Origin: Lepas anatifera
Lineage: Eukaryota; Arthropoda; Thecostraca; Lepadidae
Reading direction: 5' to 3'
Length of the DNA stretch: 64,000 nt
Assembly (NCBI GenBank): GCA_034440635.1
Contig: JAOTON010002241.1
Coordinates: 965,364-1,029,363 of the forward strand
In this document: positions 25,264 through 38,400 of the stretch, piece by piece
Layout: the number at the start of each line of letters is the position of its first letter
Numbering within the stretch: position 1 is the first letter of the stretch
Notes under the pieces: model-generated
The model's database searches: none
Told to the model about the DNA's origin: nothing
What the model saw: only the letters and a program-made list of their open reading frames with translations
Position numbers and translations under genes: made by a program

Positions 25264-26882
25264 CTGCCGCGAGGAGGAGCGGTCAGGACGATCTGATGGA
25301 AAGGACGGCTCCTGCGGTGGAGCTCGCAACCGCAGCCTCATACATCGCTCCTACCCTATATTTTTCAACGCCGGAACTTTTGACACAGCTCATAGGTTGC
25401 GTGCGGCATTAGAACAACGAAGCCTATCACAATTTCGAGGAGGTCGCTACATACCCAGCCCACCACTCTAACAATAAAAACAGGTCACTATCTATCAGGC
25501 TTCCCTGACAATACTATGTAGATACAGCTCCTTGCAAGTTTAATCCGGTGCACTTGCACACTGTACACGCAAGGGTCGGTAGTTTTGGGCTGATTAAAGG
25601 CCGACTGTTAGTCCCACGGTCGTGATTTAATCTGCAACATACGTGTCTGACCCGTCGAAAACAAGCACGCAGCTGATTGCGTACTAAAAAAAATGGTCTG
25701 ATACCTTGACGATTTGGATACCTCATATTTCGAAAACTATTTGCAGAATACCTTTTCAGCGTTTCTCCCCCCACAATTACGTTTTGTGCAAATAATTTCC
25801 AAAACATTCGAAAATGAAGTATACGCAGGAACCCATTCGAAAGCTGGGGGCGAAACACACATGTTATGGGTTGAATCAGGCGCAGTAGTTCCCTAGCAAC
25901 GGGACAAAAGCTGCCGAGCCAAGTGTACGATACATTCAAGTCTAGGGATTGCATGCAACATTTTCCTCGCCCAACACCGTGATTTCCAGAGAAATACACA
26001 CAAACATATCTAGAACTTTCACTCCATCTTATTCCTGGCTAGACAGAGACCCCCTGTCTTCAACACTTCAGCGGCCATAAAATTGTCCAACGCTGGGATA
26101 TTCCAAATCCTTGTTCCGATCAGGTTTTCAGGTTTATCAAATAAGCTTCTTTACGAGCGGTGAAATAATAAAACCGGGAACATGACAGCGGTAATGTCGT
26201 TAACGAAAGTGATTCCTGTCTGAACCACAACTACTTTGGAGAAAGTGTCCGGGAACCATGGGTGGAAATCCCGGGAGGGGAGGGTAGTTGGGGTCAGCCC
26301 CCTTATGTATTTTTGGTCTCCCATAGACTTTGTATAGGGCTTGTATTGTCGTGCCAGGGTTAACCCACCCAGGACCCCTTCCCCTAGATCGAGAAGAGAT
26401 CTCCAGGCATGCCCGGGAAAATTTATTAGCATCCTACACACGCAAAGAAAAGATGGAGACCTGTGTACCCACCACGCGAAAAAAGCAAACACACAAATGC
26501 TAGTCATAAAGAACAATTTTGTAACATAAAAATATAGATAAGAGATACAACATACGGCCTAGTCCTACCCGATAAGCACAGCTACTCTTTATAACTCTTT
26601 ATTACTTTTGTTCCACGCGATTTAATTCACTACTGAACTAAAGACACAGATTTACTTTGCATTTTAACTAATGCACAGCACTCATAACTTTGCACTCGAG
26701 CTTTTGTTTTGAGCTGTTTTTCTGGCTAGTTTTTCTAGGTAAAGCTGATTTTCACCGCGTGCGTTTAATCCAAGAGCACCGCACGTGCAGCTTGAATGCA
26801 GCAGCCAATACAGCATGCATCCGCATACAACCCGCCACTGAGTCACAACTTACAGCACCTCCGTAGTTGGCAAACCTCTCAC
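25264..26882 (-). other. TACC intron
   Basis: A 1.6-kb intron with a GTGAGAGG donor next to 26883 and an acceptor next to 25263. It is moderately AT-rich. No repeat array or further exon was seen. Confidence 0.7.
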
Positions 26883-27034
26883 CTGGCGGCGCTGTCAACA
26901 ATCTGGTGCAGGATATCGCGGGCCAGCTGTTTGTTGAGCGCGTGGTCCTCCTTGGTGATGACCTCAGTGCGGTCGCGCCAGTTTTCCTCCTCATCCAGCA
27001 CGCGCACAGCATCGAAACGCGAGGGCGTGGTCGG
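26883..27034 (-). CDS. TACC: TACC N-terminal exon, charged helical segment
   Basis: A 152-bp minus-strand exon encoding PTTPSRFDAVRVLDEEENWR, DRTEVITKEDHALNKQLARD and ILHQIVDSAA. The acceptor CTCTCCGGCAG is in phase 0 and the donor CAG|GTGAGAGG is in phase 2. The residue pattern (charged, with regularly spaced Leu/Ile/Val) looks like a helical, conserved protein segment and has strong codon bias. I do not recognise the motif from vertebrate TACCs. The exon is assigned to this gene by strand and by phase agreement with the exons at 53630-53770 (phase 0) and 25121-25263 (phase 2 to S). Confidence 0.75.
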
Positions 27035-29584
27035 CTGCCGGAGAGGTCACATGGTCACGCGAGCTTCGGAGTCCACACAGGGTTCAGTCACCCTAGTCTG
27101 ATCACATTTTTCGCAGATAAGAGCACCACGGAAGACATGAGCAACAATTAGGCGATGCGTATACCTAACGGCATGAGCACCGCAATCTGTGAAACAAAAG
27201 CGTGGTCAGCGCCAGAGACACCCCGTCGACGAGCTCACTTCATCACTTCACCGGATGTGACTCCAGTGTTCTCGCCCAGAAGTGAATGGCTTTACAGCGC
27301 TCTAATGTTTCCTTTAATGACGCAGAATATCCCATAAGTTTGCATCATAAGCACAGTCGTAGTCATCCATCCGCTAAACATGAATACCATAGTTTTCACC
27401 GAGTAGCAGTGACACAGTGCGCCCAACTACATGTGCTGGGGAATATATTGGGGATGATTGTGTCAGGGGATAAACCACAGCCCTGGTCAATAACCGACCA
27501 AAATTGAACACAATGGTACTAGGGACCAACCACCCGGGAAAATGTCAACAAGCCAAATATAAACTCCCAAGAACACCTGCTGGCGAAGCTCCAAATGCCT
27601 GGAGGACGTTTATGGTGAAAACCACTACAGAGCAAAATAGCGACGTAAAACGAGTTGCAAACATTCCATTATATTAAGAGCTGAAATATTTCGTTTTGGT
27701 TAACAGACGCACCAATCGTCGTACCTCTGAACCATAATTTGTTCAGCTGATATCTAGGCCACAAATTCGACCGGGCGATCCGATTCTCCACTTGGGGCCG
27801 GTAGGGTAAACACATCCTGCATTTTGTGGTTTTCCGTTTCATAGGGCAATAACGGGCATTATTGTTGACAACAGAGAGGGAAAGATCCTATGTTAATGGG
27901 GCCTTGAAATTATTTCCAATATCTGCTGGCATTGCATTTTGAATGGGTTACACTAACGTTTTTTGGGGGAAGGGGGCTGAATTGAGAAAAATCGCAAAAA
28001 CATAACAAATTTAAAGAAAAATGGCTAAAATTTGGTCCTTTAAAGAGGAGCCCAAAAGATACTATTTCATGCTTTTGGAGGGGGCCACGACCTTTCTGAC
28101 GCCCCTCGGATTCGCCAGTGCACGGGAGGAGTGCACGGCCACCAGTCTCCACCCTTACACGCACCGTCACAGTCGGGGCTCGCCGCTGCGTGTTTCCGGC
28201 GGGCGGGCGGGGAGGCGGTCCGCTGGGCACCGATAGTGCGGCCTCTCCCACGCCTGATTAAACCGCCGCCCGCAGCCGCCGGCCGCCACTTTTTGCCTCC
28301 GACACAACAAAGACTGCCGCGGGAGCTGGTCTGTGACGGGGCCACTCAGCTGCAGCCTACCCTCAGAACGCACGCAGGGCAGCGTCGCGGTCTGTACTCA
28401 AGCTCGCTGCTTACAGCTTCAAGCCTTTTTAACGGGAACAACAAGCTGTTCGGGTTTGCTTTAGTCGTTCCTCTCCTTCGCTGCGGCTGATGACCCGTTC
28501 CCCGAACCTTTAACTATGCCCAGCCACGATGGCTATCTCGTCAACAACTCCCGAAGGCACCGTCTGGGTGTACGGACGGCGCCCATAGTCTGCCTGTTTT
28601 ACCTGCACCGCTGCACGGTCTGCCTTATTTGGCCGGCCGTCCCTCGTTAGCCGCGCCAGGCCTCCGTACACAGTAGCAGAGTGGATGTAGGGAGGATGCC
28701 GTCAACAGCAGCGAGGTGGGTATGGGAATGGACGTTTAGACCAGCTCAAACGAACTATAAAGTCCTCGCACGATCTCGGCCTACACTGGCTCAGATCCGC
28801 GTCTGAATAAGAAGGCTGTCTATCACTTTAAAGTGATAGCACAAAAAACAATATCTACATCCCTTCCAGCAATCCTTTGTACAAGACCAACTATTGGATC
28901 TTACTTCCTAAAAACCTCAGAGCAGCATTGTCATTAGCAGTTTGCTTATGAAGAAACACATTCCGATAAAACCACACGAGTCACCATTACCATGGCTGCA
29001 TTTCAGCTGTCACCGAGATTATCCGGTTACTGCAGCGGGCTGAAACACAGGAATTCCTGCACACGCAACACCACACGCGATACCGTGTCCTAATCGCGAC
29101 CTGCGCCGCCGACTGAATTCCAGGTGAGGCACCTTTAAAACCGGCTTCTGGCGCCGTCCGGAGACTTGCGGCTGTTTAGATTTCTTAGTACGGTAATGAG
29201 AACAAAACAAGAAGCGATAAAAGCGATGCTGATGATGTAAGGGTACCAATGAAGATGATTTCACGGCTCATCACAGCAGAGAAAACCCTCGGGCGACCGA
29301 GTTTCTCCTCAGGGCGCAGTATTTACACTGCATGCGCAAACCATGGCAGGAATATATTCTCCTTGACCTTGGTAGATTGAAATCCACCCCGCCGTCAACC
29401 GAGTTCGCTGAAGCCTCAGCGGCCCGCGGGGAGTGCACCGTTTACTGGGCAGGAGCAGTGGGAGCAGGAGCAGGAGCGAGCCAGAGCCGCGGGGGTGAAA
29501 GTACGCCAAGCGGCGCCGCGGCGGGCACAAAAACGGACCTCGTGAACGAGAGCAACGGCCCCGGGTCACACGGAGAGGGGCGGG

Positions 29585-29880
29585 AGTGGCACGCTGAAGA
29601 TGGCGGGAGAGGGACGCTGAATACAGGGCGGGATGGCAAGAGGGACGCTGAATACAGGGCAGGATGGCGGAGAGGGACGCTGAATACAGGGCAGGATGGC
29701 TGGAAGAGGGACGCTGAATACAGGAAGGAATGGTGTGAGAGGGGCACGTGAAAACAAAAGGGGATGACTGGAAAGGGACGCTAAATTCAGACATGATGGC
29801 GGTAAACGAACGTTGAATATAGGAGGAATGGAGGGAGAGGGACGCTGAATATAGGATGGGATGGTGGGATAGGGATCCTG
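29585..29880. repeat. Minisatellite of about 30 bp, GGGACGCTGAATACAGG core
   Basis: About eight units with the core GAGGGACGCTGAATACAGGG followed by a variable GGATGG segment, spacing about 28-40 bp. The units become degenerate toward the right end (AACGTTGAATATAGG). They give spurious open frames on both strands. Confidence 0.9.
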
Positions 29881-32800
29881 ATCACTGGATGTAAGCTTTA
29901 CGACCATTCTTCAAAACCGATCAATGCCAGGCTATGACTCTTCAAAACGGCTGCACTCAACAGTCAATTGGCCTCAGATAGAGGGCCGTGACTTGCCATA
30001 CTATCCCGTTCCACACAGTAGCCGGATAGCAGCAGGTGCGTCTGGGAGTACACCCCAGGCGGCCGGCCGCCCGCGCGGCGGCGACAACGGCTGCCGACGT
30101 CGCAGATGACGCCCAGGGCGGCCGCGACGGTCACGCGCCAGCGTCCGCACCCATCTGCCGCCCAACAGCCGGCCGCTGCTGTCGCCGGTTTTTGTTCCGG
30201 CCACGCAGGTGGAGTCCATGTGTTACCGGTGGTTGACGTGGGCGGCCGGCTGTCGGACACGGCTCCGGTTCCCGGCCACTGGTTTTATGGCAAATAGGGA
30301 ACAATGAAAGTTCTCGCTGAAGTACAGGTTTCAAAGAGTCGAAAATGTATCATTAATGTTCCTGAAAATATTGACTACAAATAATATTGAGACAGTGGTT
30401 TATGCTCCTCACGAGGTGCACCATTACTGAGCTGTGAAGACAGAGGGATGCAAAATATCCGCGATGGAGGAGAATCGAAACTGCCAGGACACTGTCACCG
30501 CCACAGACTGACGCCGACTATCGTCGCAGTGAGAGGTGAGACAGCATAAGCACTCCGTCTTGGCCGAAGGACCCCGCGCCGCCCGCAGAGGGAACAGGGG
30601 TGCCTTGTGTCACACTGCTGACTCTAGGAGATCAAGATGGATAGCTTGCTCAGGTTCTGAGGCGCCGCCGACTCACCGTCTGAAGCCGGGCAGGCGCGCG
30701 TCGGCGCCGACGGCGGCCCATGCTGCGCCGCAGTGTCCGCACAGAGCGCGGCCGTCGGCTTCCACAGAGGCACAGGTCACAGCTGATCACCACACCACTA
30801 GAATCCGTGATGCCTCAGCAAAGATTCACCATTCAACACCGTCAGTGTTTCCGGACAGAGGTGTTCGAGGTTTCAGCTATCGTGAGTCACGTGACCAAAT
30901 CCCAGCAGCACCACCTCGAGTACGCGACTGGAACAAAGCCCGTTTATTCTCCTTGCCCCGGCCCTGCAGAGTCCGCCACGCCGCGCGAGCGGGGCGGCAG
31001 GGGCACACTGCCGATGCGGCGCGCGGCCCACCGCGACGCGGCGCAGTCCGATCCGACAGGGACGCGCGGCGAAAATAAACCGGCGGCGGCACCCAGCCGA
31101 GAGCGGGGCACAGATACCTGCACTCGCCCCGAGCGGTCCCGACGAACGCAACGGCGACAAAAACCATCACCAGCCGCACGCCAGCCCCGGCCTCTGGCAC
31201 AGACCAACAACGGGAGGGATGCCTGGTGAGCTGCGCGGCGGGGCAGGAGCTGTCTCCAGTCCCCTCTCCACCACACCCTACTGCTTTTCAGGTAAGTTAT
31301 TGCAGAGAGCAGCATGCATGAATCCTCGACATAGGCCCGCGCGACAGAGCTTAATACAACTAAATTACCCAGAGGGGGCGGGTGAACGGACCGATTAAAT
31401 ACACAACCCAACAAGGCTAAAGCCCCAACAACCGCGACGATGTCCCACAAAAGGGAGATTCAGACCGCCACTTAAGCCAAGAGAATGGCAGAGCACAGAG
31501 CATCCAACATATGCCAGCGGAGATATTCACTGAACTTTTCCTGGCCGCAAGCACGGACCACAAACACGTTGGAGGAAGCCGCAAGAATGTGATCAAGAGG
31601 TGTGACTATCGCACCCACACCCGACCGTAGACAAAGAAAATACCCCGACAGTTACACCAAACGTCGCGTAAATACTAATACCAAATAAGTATCCATTTAT
31701 AAATGAGGATGCATCAAACAAATTGTACCGTTAAAATACATGGACCAATCAGAGTTCGTTATCATTCCGTCAGCGATAAAAAAGCAAGACTAAGAACTAA
31801 CTTCCACCAGGACCTCGTTATCTGGAGCAAAACATATCAAGTCTCCAAATATGAAACCATAACTCGTCGGTCCAGACATTCCTTTCGGCTTGGATCAGTA
31901 GACACAAAAACGACATCTCCACGTTGTTTGGTTTGCAACTGGAGCATCAGAGAGCCCGCGTGGGACAAAGAGATGGAATCCTATAAACACCCAGCGGAGC
32001 TGCAGCTCCACCGCCTGGGAAGCGAGGGAGAATGGAGGAATGCACGCGGACTGGAGTATAAATCTGGGTAGAAAAGGCTGCCGCCGCGACAGCTTTTTCA
32101 GAGATCCGGAGCAAAAACGGCGTTCCTCAGAGGTGAGAGACAAAAACGGTAAATCGGCGGGCGGCGTTCGCCTCAATGGGAGAAAACGAGCCGGCGATGT
32201 AGAGCGGCGTGCGGCAAAAAGCCGGGACCGCAGCACTGACCGGGCAAACACTCGGCGGTGCGCCACCCGCCGACGCACCCGCAGCTGAAGCGGCCAGCCT
32301 CGGAGCGATAGAACAGCCTCAGACGATACGGACCAGGGCGTACTCCGGCGCAAGTCGGACACAGGGAACACCCCCCGTGTACGTATTTCCACAAATCACA
32401 GTCGCCGCTCACCCCATCAGTCACTCTGGACTGAGAGTGAATTGGAAGTACCGGCGTGGTGGAGAACTGGGGCACCCGGTGCCTTGGAGCGTCAGTCAGG
32501 CTTCTGAGGACACGGGTCCTGCCTTTCGACCGTAATACCGCAGCACGGCCCCAAACGCAGCGCCTGGCCTGCATCTTTACCTGTACCAGTTTATCCGTCT
32601 GCTTATTTTCAAGCTTTTAAATGTGTGTGTCGAGTAGGCTAGCGAATTCTGAGCTTGCAGGGTCTCAGCCTTGCGCAGTAGCCTTGTCTTTTCATGTTTT
32701 AATCGCAACAGGAGTACGTCAGTCAGTTTTGAATGATACGCCCCAGTTACATACAACTTCCACTCGTTGCTATGACGTCCATGATTTCCCTCTCATCAGT

Positions 32801-33929
32801 CCATGGAGCAACTCACTCGGCCTCCGCGTCTCGGAGCCACTTGATTTAATTGATCCACTTCGTGGCTAGGGAAGGTGACAAATCAGGTGAGGCCCCAGTT
32901 TTGACAGCAGCACGTCTAGCCGCTAACAAACACGGCCGGGAAGTGAAAGGGTGAGAGCTGATCAATCACCGTCGGCTCGGAAACCTGAATACCGACGGCG
33001 GCGCACTCAGAGATCTGCCAGTTTGCACCGGTGGAGCTGCCATTGGGGGCAGAGCTGGGAAATGGGTCAGTGTGGAGACAGCTGCACGCGATGAGCGGAC
33101 CCAGCTGCAGGGGGAGATGGAATCGGAGCAGCGCCAGGCCAGGGATGGCAGAGGCGGCAGGAAACGAACAGCCGAGACCAGCCACGGCACGCACGGTCAC
33201 AGCGGCATGTCTGACTGATAAGGAACAGGTATCCAGGCTAACTGCTGCTTTCTAGCGGTTTCCAAGTGCGTCTGCAACGGGACATGCACGGTCCCAGGGG
33301 CGCCGCAAAGGACAAAGTCGCCAATGTAACCCCACTCTGGAATTGAACAAGTTCATATCACTTTGACGTTCGATCTCTGCAATCCAAAGTTTCCGCCAGA
33401 GTAAACCATTGCGGTCTCCCATAAATTAGCTACTCTCTAACCACCCTGAACTCATTAATGCACCATACCAAATAGACAAAACAAGTTAGCTACTGACTAC
33501 TCTTTCAAACTATCGTATCTGGCTACATCACACCTCCCTCATAAATATTGTTTCCCAGTTCTGGGATGTTGCATACCTTGTTGACTCTAGAAGTGGAAGA
33601 TCCAGCCGCCTGCCTTCCAGCCTGTCCGCTCTGCTCAGCACCCATGTCTGTTCACGGCACTGACTCACTCACTTAAAAGCACACCACCCGATCCGCTTTT
33701 TGCTACCTTTCGAAATTAGCTGTCCGACCCGTAACGAGACACCATTCGTCCGGCGAAGGACTGATGTGGGCAGCTTTGTCACCGATCGGTCCTTTGCGGC
33801 TGAAACGCGGCTACACGGGCGCAGCAACACGCCAGGTCAATACCGCGATCGATAGTAGAAGCTCCGACACCGATACATCGACTCACTCTCTGGCCGTGAC
33901 GCTGCACGATTACTGTCTCCTCGTGCCGC

Positions 33930-34560
33930 GTCGTCACGGCGCCAGCAGCGACAGTCTCTCTTGCCCGCTCGTCTCTTCGTGCCGTACTGTCAGCGGCGAC
34001 AGAGGCCGTCTCCTCGTGCCGTGGTCTCAGCAGCGGCGGCAGTTACCGACTCCTCGTTCCGTACTGTCAGCGGCGACAGAGGCCGTCTCCTCGTGCCGTG
34101 TTGTCACCAGAGGCGGCAGTTACCGACTCCTCATGCCGTACTGTCACCAGCGGCGGCAGTTGTCTCCCCGTGCCACGCCGTCACGGCGGCAGTTACCGAC
34201 TCCTCATGCCGTACTGTCACCAGCGGCGGCGGTTGTCTCCCCGTGCCACGCCGTCACGGCGGCAGTTACCGACTCCTCCTGCCGTACTGTCACCAGCAGA
34301 GACAGTGACCTTCTCCTCGTGCTGTACTGTCACCAGCGGCGCCAGCACGGGCAGTTCTCTTGCCCGCTCGTCTCCTAGTGCCGTACTGTCACCAGCGGCG
34401 GCAGTGGCCGTCTCCGACTCCTCGTGCCGTGCTATCACCAGAGGCGGCAGTTACCGACTCCTCGTGCTGTACTGTCACCAGCGGCGGCAGCAGTGGCCGT
34501 CTCCTCGTGCCGTGCTATCACCAGCGGCGGTACTGAGCGTCCCCGACTCGGTCCGTCACG
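33930..34560. repeat. Minisatellite of about 40 bp in CpG-rich block
   Basis: At least twelve units of about 38-40 bp with the core GCCGTACTGTCACCAGCGGC followed by GGCAGTTACCGACTCCTCGT. Unit variants (ACCGACTCC versus GTCTCCCCG) are interspersed. This explains the 204- and 195-codon plus-strand open frames here, which are repeat artefacts. Confidence 0.93.
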
Positions 34561-35204
34561 GGCCCGCTGGCGTCACGGCGGCGGCGACGCGGCTGTCAGC
34601 CGGCGACACTCTCACGACGGATGACGTCCGGCGTCGGCAACGGCGGGGCCACAGCCGCCGCCGCTCACGGCGAGAGAGCTACTGAGACCCGGCGACTGGC
34701 TCACGCCGGCCGGCTCACTGAGGGCTCTCCGGACACGGCGGCTGGCGACGATGATGAAGGTAAGTGACTTCCAAGGCTGTTCAGCGTGGAGACATTTCAA
34801 GCCGGGAGAGATTTCAGAGAATCTACCCAAACTTCCAATCTTCACCCACGGTACAGATGTTATGTGCGGGTCAGACCGCCGCCCTCCGCTGGGTTCAGGT
34901 GCGTTCTCTTCGTCTCCACCCCTCAGACACTGGGCGGAGCCGGAGAGGCGCGCGCCCGAGGAAAGACAACACAAACACCCCTCACATAGGAAGCATTCCT
35001 CCGCCTCGGAGAGAGCGATCCCTTAGCATGCCTTGAGGCTTACGGCTGCGCAGAAATGCCGAGACAAGAGGTCCCACCACACAGAGCTAAGCCTTATCCC
35101 AGCTTCAACTGTCACAAAGCTGAACTTCTCTCCCTGCCGGATACCAATTCGAATCAGAGAGCTTCTCTTCCACAAACACTCAAGGCCGGCGACCAGCCGG
35201 ACGG

Positions 35205-35475
35205 CACCCGCCGCCGACTGAGACAGCGTCGGGAGCGACGCTGGCCCCCGACGGCGACTGAGACAGTCTCTCGCTGGAGTCCCGCCGCCGACTGAGACAG
35301 CGTCGGAAGCGACGCTGGAGCCCCGAGGGCGACTGAGACAGTCTCTCGCTGGAGTCCCACCGGCAACTGGGACAGCGTCGGGAGCGATGCTGGCCCCCGA
35401 CGGCGACTGAGACAGTCTCTCGCAGGAGCCCCGCCGGCGACTGAGAGAGTGTCGGGAGCGACGCTTGGGCCGGTC
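35205..35475. repeat. Minisatellite with dimeric higher-order unit
   Basis: Six or seven units of about 36-39 bp with GGCGACTGAGACAG. Two variants alternate: one continues TCTCTCGCTGGAG, the other CGTCGGGAGCGACGCTGG. The effective higher-order period is about 75 bp, with three A-B dimers. Confidence 0.9.
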
Positions 35476-38400
35476 TCGGTGAGGCCAGTGCACGGTCGCG
35501 TGTGAGCGGCGGCCGGCGCCGCGCGGCACGCACGTCTAATGGAGGCCCGGAATGCCGGGCCGGGCCCGCGGGAAGCCGTACAGGTCACGCACCGGAGAGG
35601 CGGCGGCTGCCGGCGCCGAGACCGAGCCGGGGCTGAATGGGGAAGGCACAGCCAGAGACCGCAGCAGAAATAACAACCAGGCAGAGAGCAGGTAATAGCC
35701 AGAACAGCACCCCACAGGGCGTCCCAAGTGAGACCAGCAATGCTCCGAGTCGGGATGTTAAGCCTTACAGCACTCTCTCCAGCTGGAGGTGCCGACGCGC
35801 CGTCCGTCCACTGTGACGCTCCGGCGCGCTCTGCCGCGACGTGACGGAGGCGTCACGTGACCAGGCCGCCGTCACGGACGCATGACATCGGATACCGGCT
35901 CCGCAGCGGCCCCGGCGACTGCACCGGAGAGCGGAGAACGCGGCGTCTGCTGCCGCTCACGGAGGCGGCTCAACGGAGCAGACGGCACAGTCAACGGCCG
36001 CAGCAACACTGACCAGGCCGTGTCCACACAGAAGGAGCACACCCACAGGGAAAGAAAGCTCACTCCCCCGTTACCCGAGGTTAGCTTCGGCGCTGTGCAG
36101 AATCGTGCCCCTGCCCAGACTGCAGTGGACCTTCTCTCCGTCTGCAACGTGACGAGTCGATTACTGGGCCGATACCGTGCAGAAACCACTGGCGAGAGCG
36201 CTGAAAATCCAGCCACGGACACCACACAGGACCGCCACGCATCGGCGACAGAAAGCCTCCACAACACCTCGGCGGCGGCGTCTCGGCGTGCACCTGCCGC
36301 GTCGGTACCGACGAACAGAGGGCGCGGGGGCAGACTGCAGCGTCGGCGGCGACGGCGCACCTGGACCCGACGCTCCCGCCGCCGCCGACGCGCCACTGGA
36401 TTTCGGGGCCAGCAGAGGAGTCAAACGCGCCGTCCAAAAACCGCGCTGATAACCGGATCCTCAACTGGAAATCTCCCAGTAGTGTGGTCAGATGGGAATT
36501 TAATCTGCATTTTTCCAAACCAGAGAAAAGATTGTCATCATCATCGCAGCAAAAATATTCAATGTACATCAGTTACTTCTTCCCCACAGGTTTGCTGGAT
36601 TTAACACCTCCATTCGGCGGCAGACTTAACAGTGTCTCCTCTGACAGCCCTTTGGCAGCAGCGGGTCTAAACAGGCCGGGACCGTGCAGCGGAGAAGAGG
36701 TTGACGCCGCCGACCTGCAACATCTTCGTCAGCTGGCCTGCACATCGTGCCAATTAGCTGCCACCACGTGCTGCGGGACCGCGGGAGCGTGCGTGTCCGA
36801 GCACAAGAGCATGCGTGCGCGCGTGCGAGCGCCGTCGGGATTCGGCAAGGTTGATTACTTTTAGCAACAATCAGATGGTAATCGTATGACCCCGAGGTGA
36901 GCGTGGCACGCTGCCTCTATAAACACCGCTGCGCCTCAGCGTCCGGCAAAAAGCGGCCTCAGCACCTGTTCCGAGAAGCGTGGTTTGCACCGTGTCTCCA
37001 CGGCCATCGATTACAACCGATCTGTCAGTCACGCGGCCGCTTGGTTGCGATGTGAGACGCGTCAACGGCACTTCGATAGGTTTGAAATCCTAGGCGAGAA
37101 TTTAGGCGAAATTGAGGCGGCTCGGCGACCTTCACACTTCTAATGAGAAACAAAGAGCTGTTTCCCGGGGCAGCGTCAGACTCACACACTGAAGCCCTGC
37201 AGTGTCCGCCCCTGAACGTCCAGAATCCGCGCGTCACAGTCTGAACACCAGCTGGACAACAAAGAGCAGTCGCTCATGCCAACAGCGGCGCACCCAGACC
37301 CCTCATTCCGGGGGGCACCAACGTGACAAAAACGGCGAGTACTACCCGTCGCACTGGCTTGATTTGGAAATATCCGTTCCGGATAGCGAGCCCACCGGCC
37401 TCAGGTTCCTGACTCCGCCTCTGATCACAGGCCGCAGACAGCCGCGCTGCGGTGGTGCGTGACATTGGGAAGGACCGTCCAACCGCCCTGCCTCTGTCCG
37501 GCCGAAACGCACTATCCGAGCACGAGACGCATGGAGGCTTCTGGTTCACGGACATCCACTTCACGGGCATTCACTTTAGCAGTAGCGGTGAGATGCAGGT
37601 ACTGGGAAAAACTCGGCAGCAGGAACAATGACTTAGCCACAGATACGAACTCGCTTTTCTTATAGCTATTACCCTGTCCCGGGGTAGGCGCCTACATGCC
37701 CATAACCTCACGACACAGCAGAGCTATCTAACGGAAAATGTCGGCACTAGCACGCCTTTTCGAGTACCGATCGCGATAGCCGGCCGCGATAGAGTACAAC
37801 ACGGTCAGAGAGTACAGCATCCATAGCGCCATAACCGGAGTAGAGTCTTGTCGCGTTGAAGAGCGACATTGCAGGCCTTCTGGGTCTCATTCAAGTGGTG
37901 AGCGATCGCGGATGTTAAAACTACGCAACTTTCCTAAGATGTAGTCGAAATGGGACCCCGGACTTTTGTAAATGGGGGAACATGGGGGACTCGGGTTTCA
38001 ATTCCTTTCCCTTAAACAGCATCAACAAAACTTGATCTATGGATCTACCTGTTTGTGCTTTTCTCCTATTGACGCGAAAAAATAAAATCAAGTATGAACA
38101 ACGGACATCATACTACGAATGTATGTATTGCATTTATGCCAGTCTCAACCATGCACATTATTGCGCATTCCTGTTTGTGATTCAAACTGGTTGTGGCAAG
38201 ATCAGTATAAACACTAGCAAAAAAGCGAGTATTATATATCAAGCCTTTACTTTTTATACAAATACAGCCGAAATCAGATAACATTTCAGCGTGCAAATAC
38301 ATTGTCAAGTCGGTCCCAGCCCATCCAGAACCTCCCGATCGACACGAGGATCTCCAGTCATCAATGGACAGGACACCCGGAAAAGTCGGGAGCGGCACCG

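Noticed and set aside
24973..25296. Plus-strand frame SGSEQDTGSVDTGGFDDTVA
   Set aside because: Looks protein-like but is antisense to a minus-strand exon with matching splice sites and phases. The rest of the frame is repeat-derived.
33764..34685. Long plus-strand open frames of about 200 codons
   Set aside because: They are translations of the 40-bp minisatellite (repeated CCRTVTSGGS-like peptides) and not genes.
35882..36604. 240-codon plus-strand open frame in a CpG block
   Set aside because: Arg/Thr/Ser-rich translation typical of a chance frame in CpG-rich DNA. There is no similarity, and a competing frame of similar length exists on the other strand.
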